A DNA stretch of 5,504 nucleotides from Methylophaga sp. (GTDB lineage: Bacteria; Pseudomonadota; Gammaproteobacteria; Nitrosococcales; Methylophagaceae): positions 1 through 5,504 of the forward strand of contig WTAY01000235.1 of the NCBI GenBank assembly GCA_013139345.1. Direction: 5' to 3'. The notes under the pieces are model-generated. The model saw nothing but the letters and a program-made list of their open reading frames with translations, was not told the origin of the DNA and did no database searches. Positions 4,975 to 5,504 of this stretch are shown one piece after another. The first letter of the stretch is position 1, and each line of letters starts with the position of its first letter. Position numbers and translations under genes: made by a program.

Positions 4975-5504
4975 TCAACTCTCATTATCTGAAAGATCTT
5001 GAAGCCTAGCCACCACATCCGGTGCAGCCCGGAATCGAAAAAAGGCACCGTCGGCATCAGCCCGCTCTTCAAGTACTTCGCAAGAGGCAAAGATCTCGCC
5101 ACGCAGTCCTTGTGCTGACCAAGGTAAAAAAATCTCGGATTCAACCAGTTGCTGTTGGAAAAAATGCACAATCGCTTGATGCAACTCCGCTACATCGTCC
5201 TTACGGCGTGCACTAAGTACAATACAGCCCGGGTACTTTTCTTGTAGCTCTGCGGTACGATCTGCTTGTGCGGCTTCGCCTTCTAGGTAGTCAATTTTAT
5301 TGAACACTCGAATCTTCGGCACATCATCGGCACCAATCTCAGCCAATACTTTATCGGTCACTTCAAGCTGCATCTCAAACCCGAGATCACCAGCATCAAT
5401 CACGTGCAGCAATAGCGAGGCGCTAAGGGCTTCGTCCAACGTTGATTTGAACGAGGCAACTAAGCCATGCGGTAAGTTTTTGATAAAACCAACCGTGTCA
5501 CTCA
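4975..5504 (-). CDS. hflX: HflX-type GTPase, N-terminus outside window
   Basis: The last 175 residues are visible; the reading frame is open to the right edge, and the TTG at 5439 is an internal Leu codon, not a start. It belongs to the HflX branch of translational GTPases, which bind the ribosome and in E. coli rescue stalled or heat-damaged 70S particles by splitting them. Visible residues begin S-D-T-V-G-F, the G3 (DxxG) motif, followed by IKNLPHGLVASFKSTLDEA, which is diagnostic of HflX. G4 is N-K-I-D at visible residues 68-71 and G5 is S-A-R at 97-99. The G1 P-loop, G2 and the N-terminal HflX domain lie outside. A short alpha/beta C-terminal domain ends in Q-D-L-S-D-N-E-S. Its codons are clearly more GC-rich than those of the neighbouring cyclase. 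No hflK follows, so this is not the usual hfq-hflX-hflKC arrangement and may be a stand-alone copy or paralog. Confidence 0.88.
   Translation of the reverse strand, partial: SDTVGFIKNLPHGLVASFKSTLDEALSASLLLHVIDAGDLGFEMQLEVTDKVLAEIGADDVPKIRVFNKIDYLEGEAAQADRTAELQEKYPGCIVLSARRKDDVAELHQAIVHFFQQQLVESEIFLPWSAQGLRGEIFASCEVLEERADADGAFFRFRAAPDVVARLQDLSDNES

Noticed and set aside
5142..5151. GGATTCAACC inside hflX, resembling the 22-bp repeat
   Set aside because: Only 10 bases match and they encode conserved-context residues (VES); this is probably chance, not a third copy.
4953..5216. Other open frames over the hflX end, both strands
   Set aside because: They are shadows of the HflX frame, which carries the GTPase motifs.
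1..5504. CRISPR array, tRNA or rRNA genes
   Set aside because: No regularly spaced repeats, cloverleaf-like sequence or conserved rRNA segments were found on reading both strands.

Overview
The window looks like chromosomal DNA of a marine-type gammaproteobacterium (Shewanella, Moritella, Vibrio or a relative). The reasons are a YacL/UPF0231 gene, which is essentially confined to Gammaproteobacteria, an HflX-type GTPase, a Tat-exported Csp1-type copper protein, an OprD-like porin, and a substrate-binding-domain diguanylate cyclase of a kind common in these genera. The genus is inferred, not proven.

Left end (1-644, minus strand): yacL is followed after 27 nt by a gene for a Tat-secreted four-helix-bundle copper storage protein that runs off the left edge. 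The two look co-transcribed. Right end (4975-5504, minus strand): the C-terminal part of an HflX-type GTPase that runs off the right edge and lacks the hflK neighbour expected of the hfq-hflX-hflKC operon.

The 4.3 kb between these housekeeping-type genes is an AT-rich accessory stretch holding mobile-element debris: a reverse-transcriptase relic with a YMDD box (737-900); a 22-bp sequence at 943-964 that recurs in direct orientation at 4778-4799, where it overlaps an IS30-like terminal repeat; a small basic-protein gene (1068-1262) enclosed by 9-bp inverted GTTATGTGC/GCACATAAC sequences that resemble integron cassette boundaries; and the left end plus a broken transposase of an IS5-like element (1428-1732).

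The main intact cargo is a divergent pair: an OprD/Opr-type porin (minus, start at 3048) and a membrane diguanylate cyclase with a periplasmic SBP_bac_3 sensor (plus, 3289-4689). The 240 bp between their starts holds a plausible porin promoter, an extended -10 for the cyclase and a perfect 16-bp inverted repeat just downstream of that -10. A reasonable inference is that the cyclase senses a small periplasmic ligand, possibly one admitted by the porin, and converts it into a c-di-GMP signal. I see no tRNA, rRNA, CRISPR array or complete transposon.
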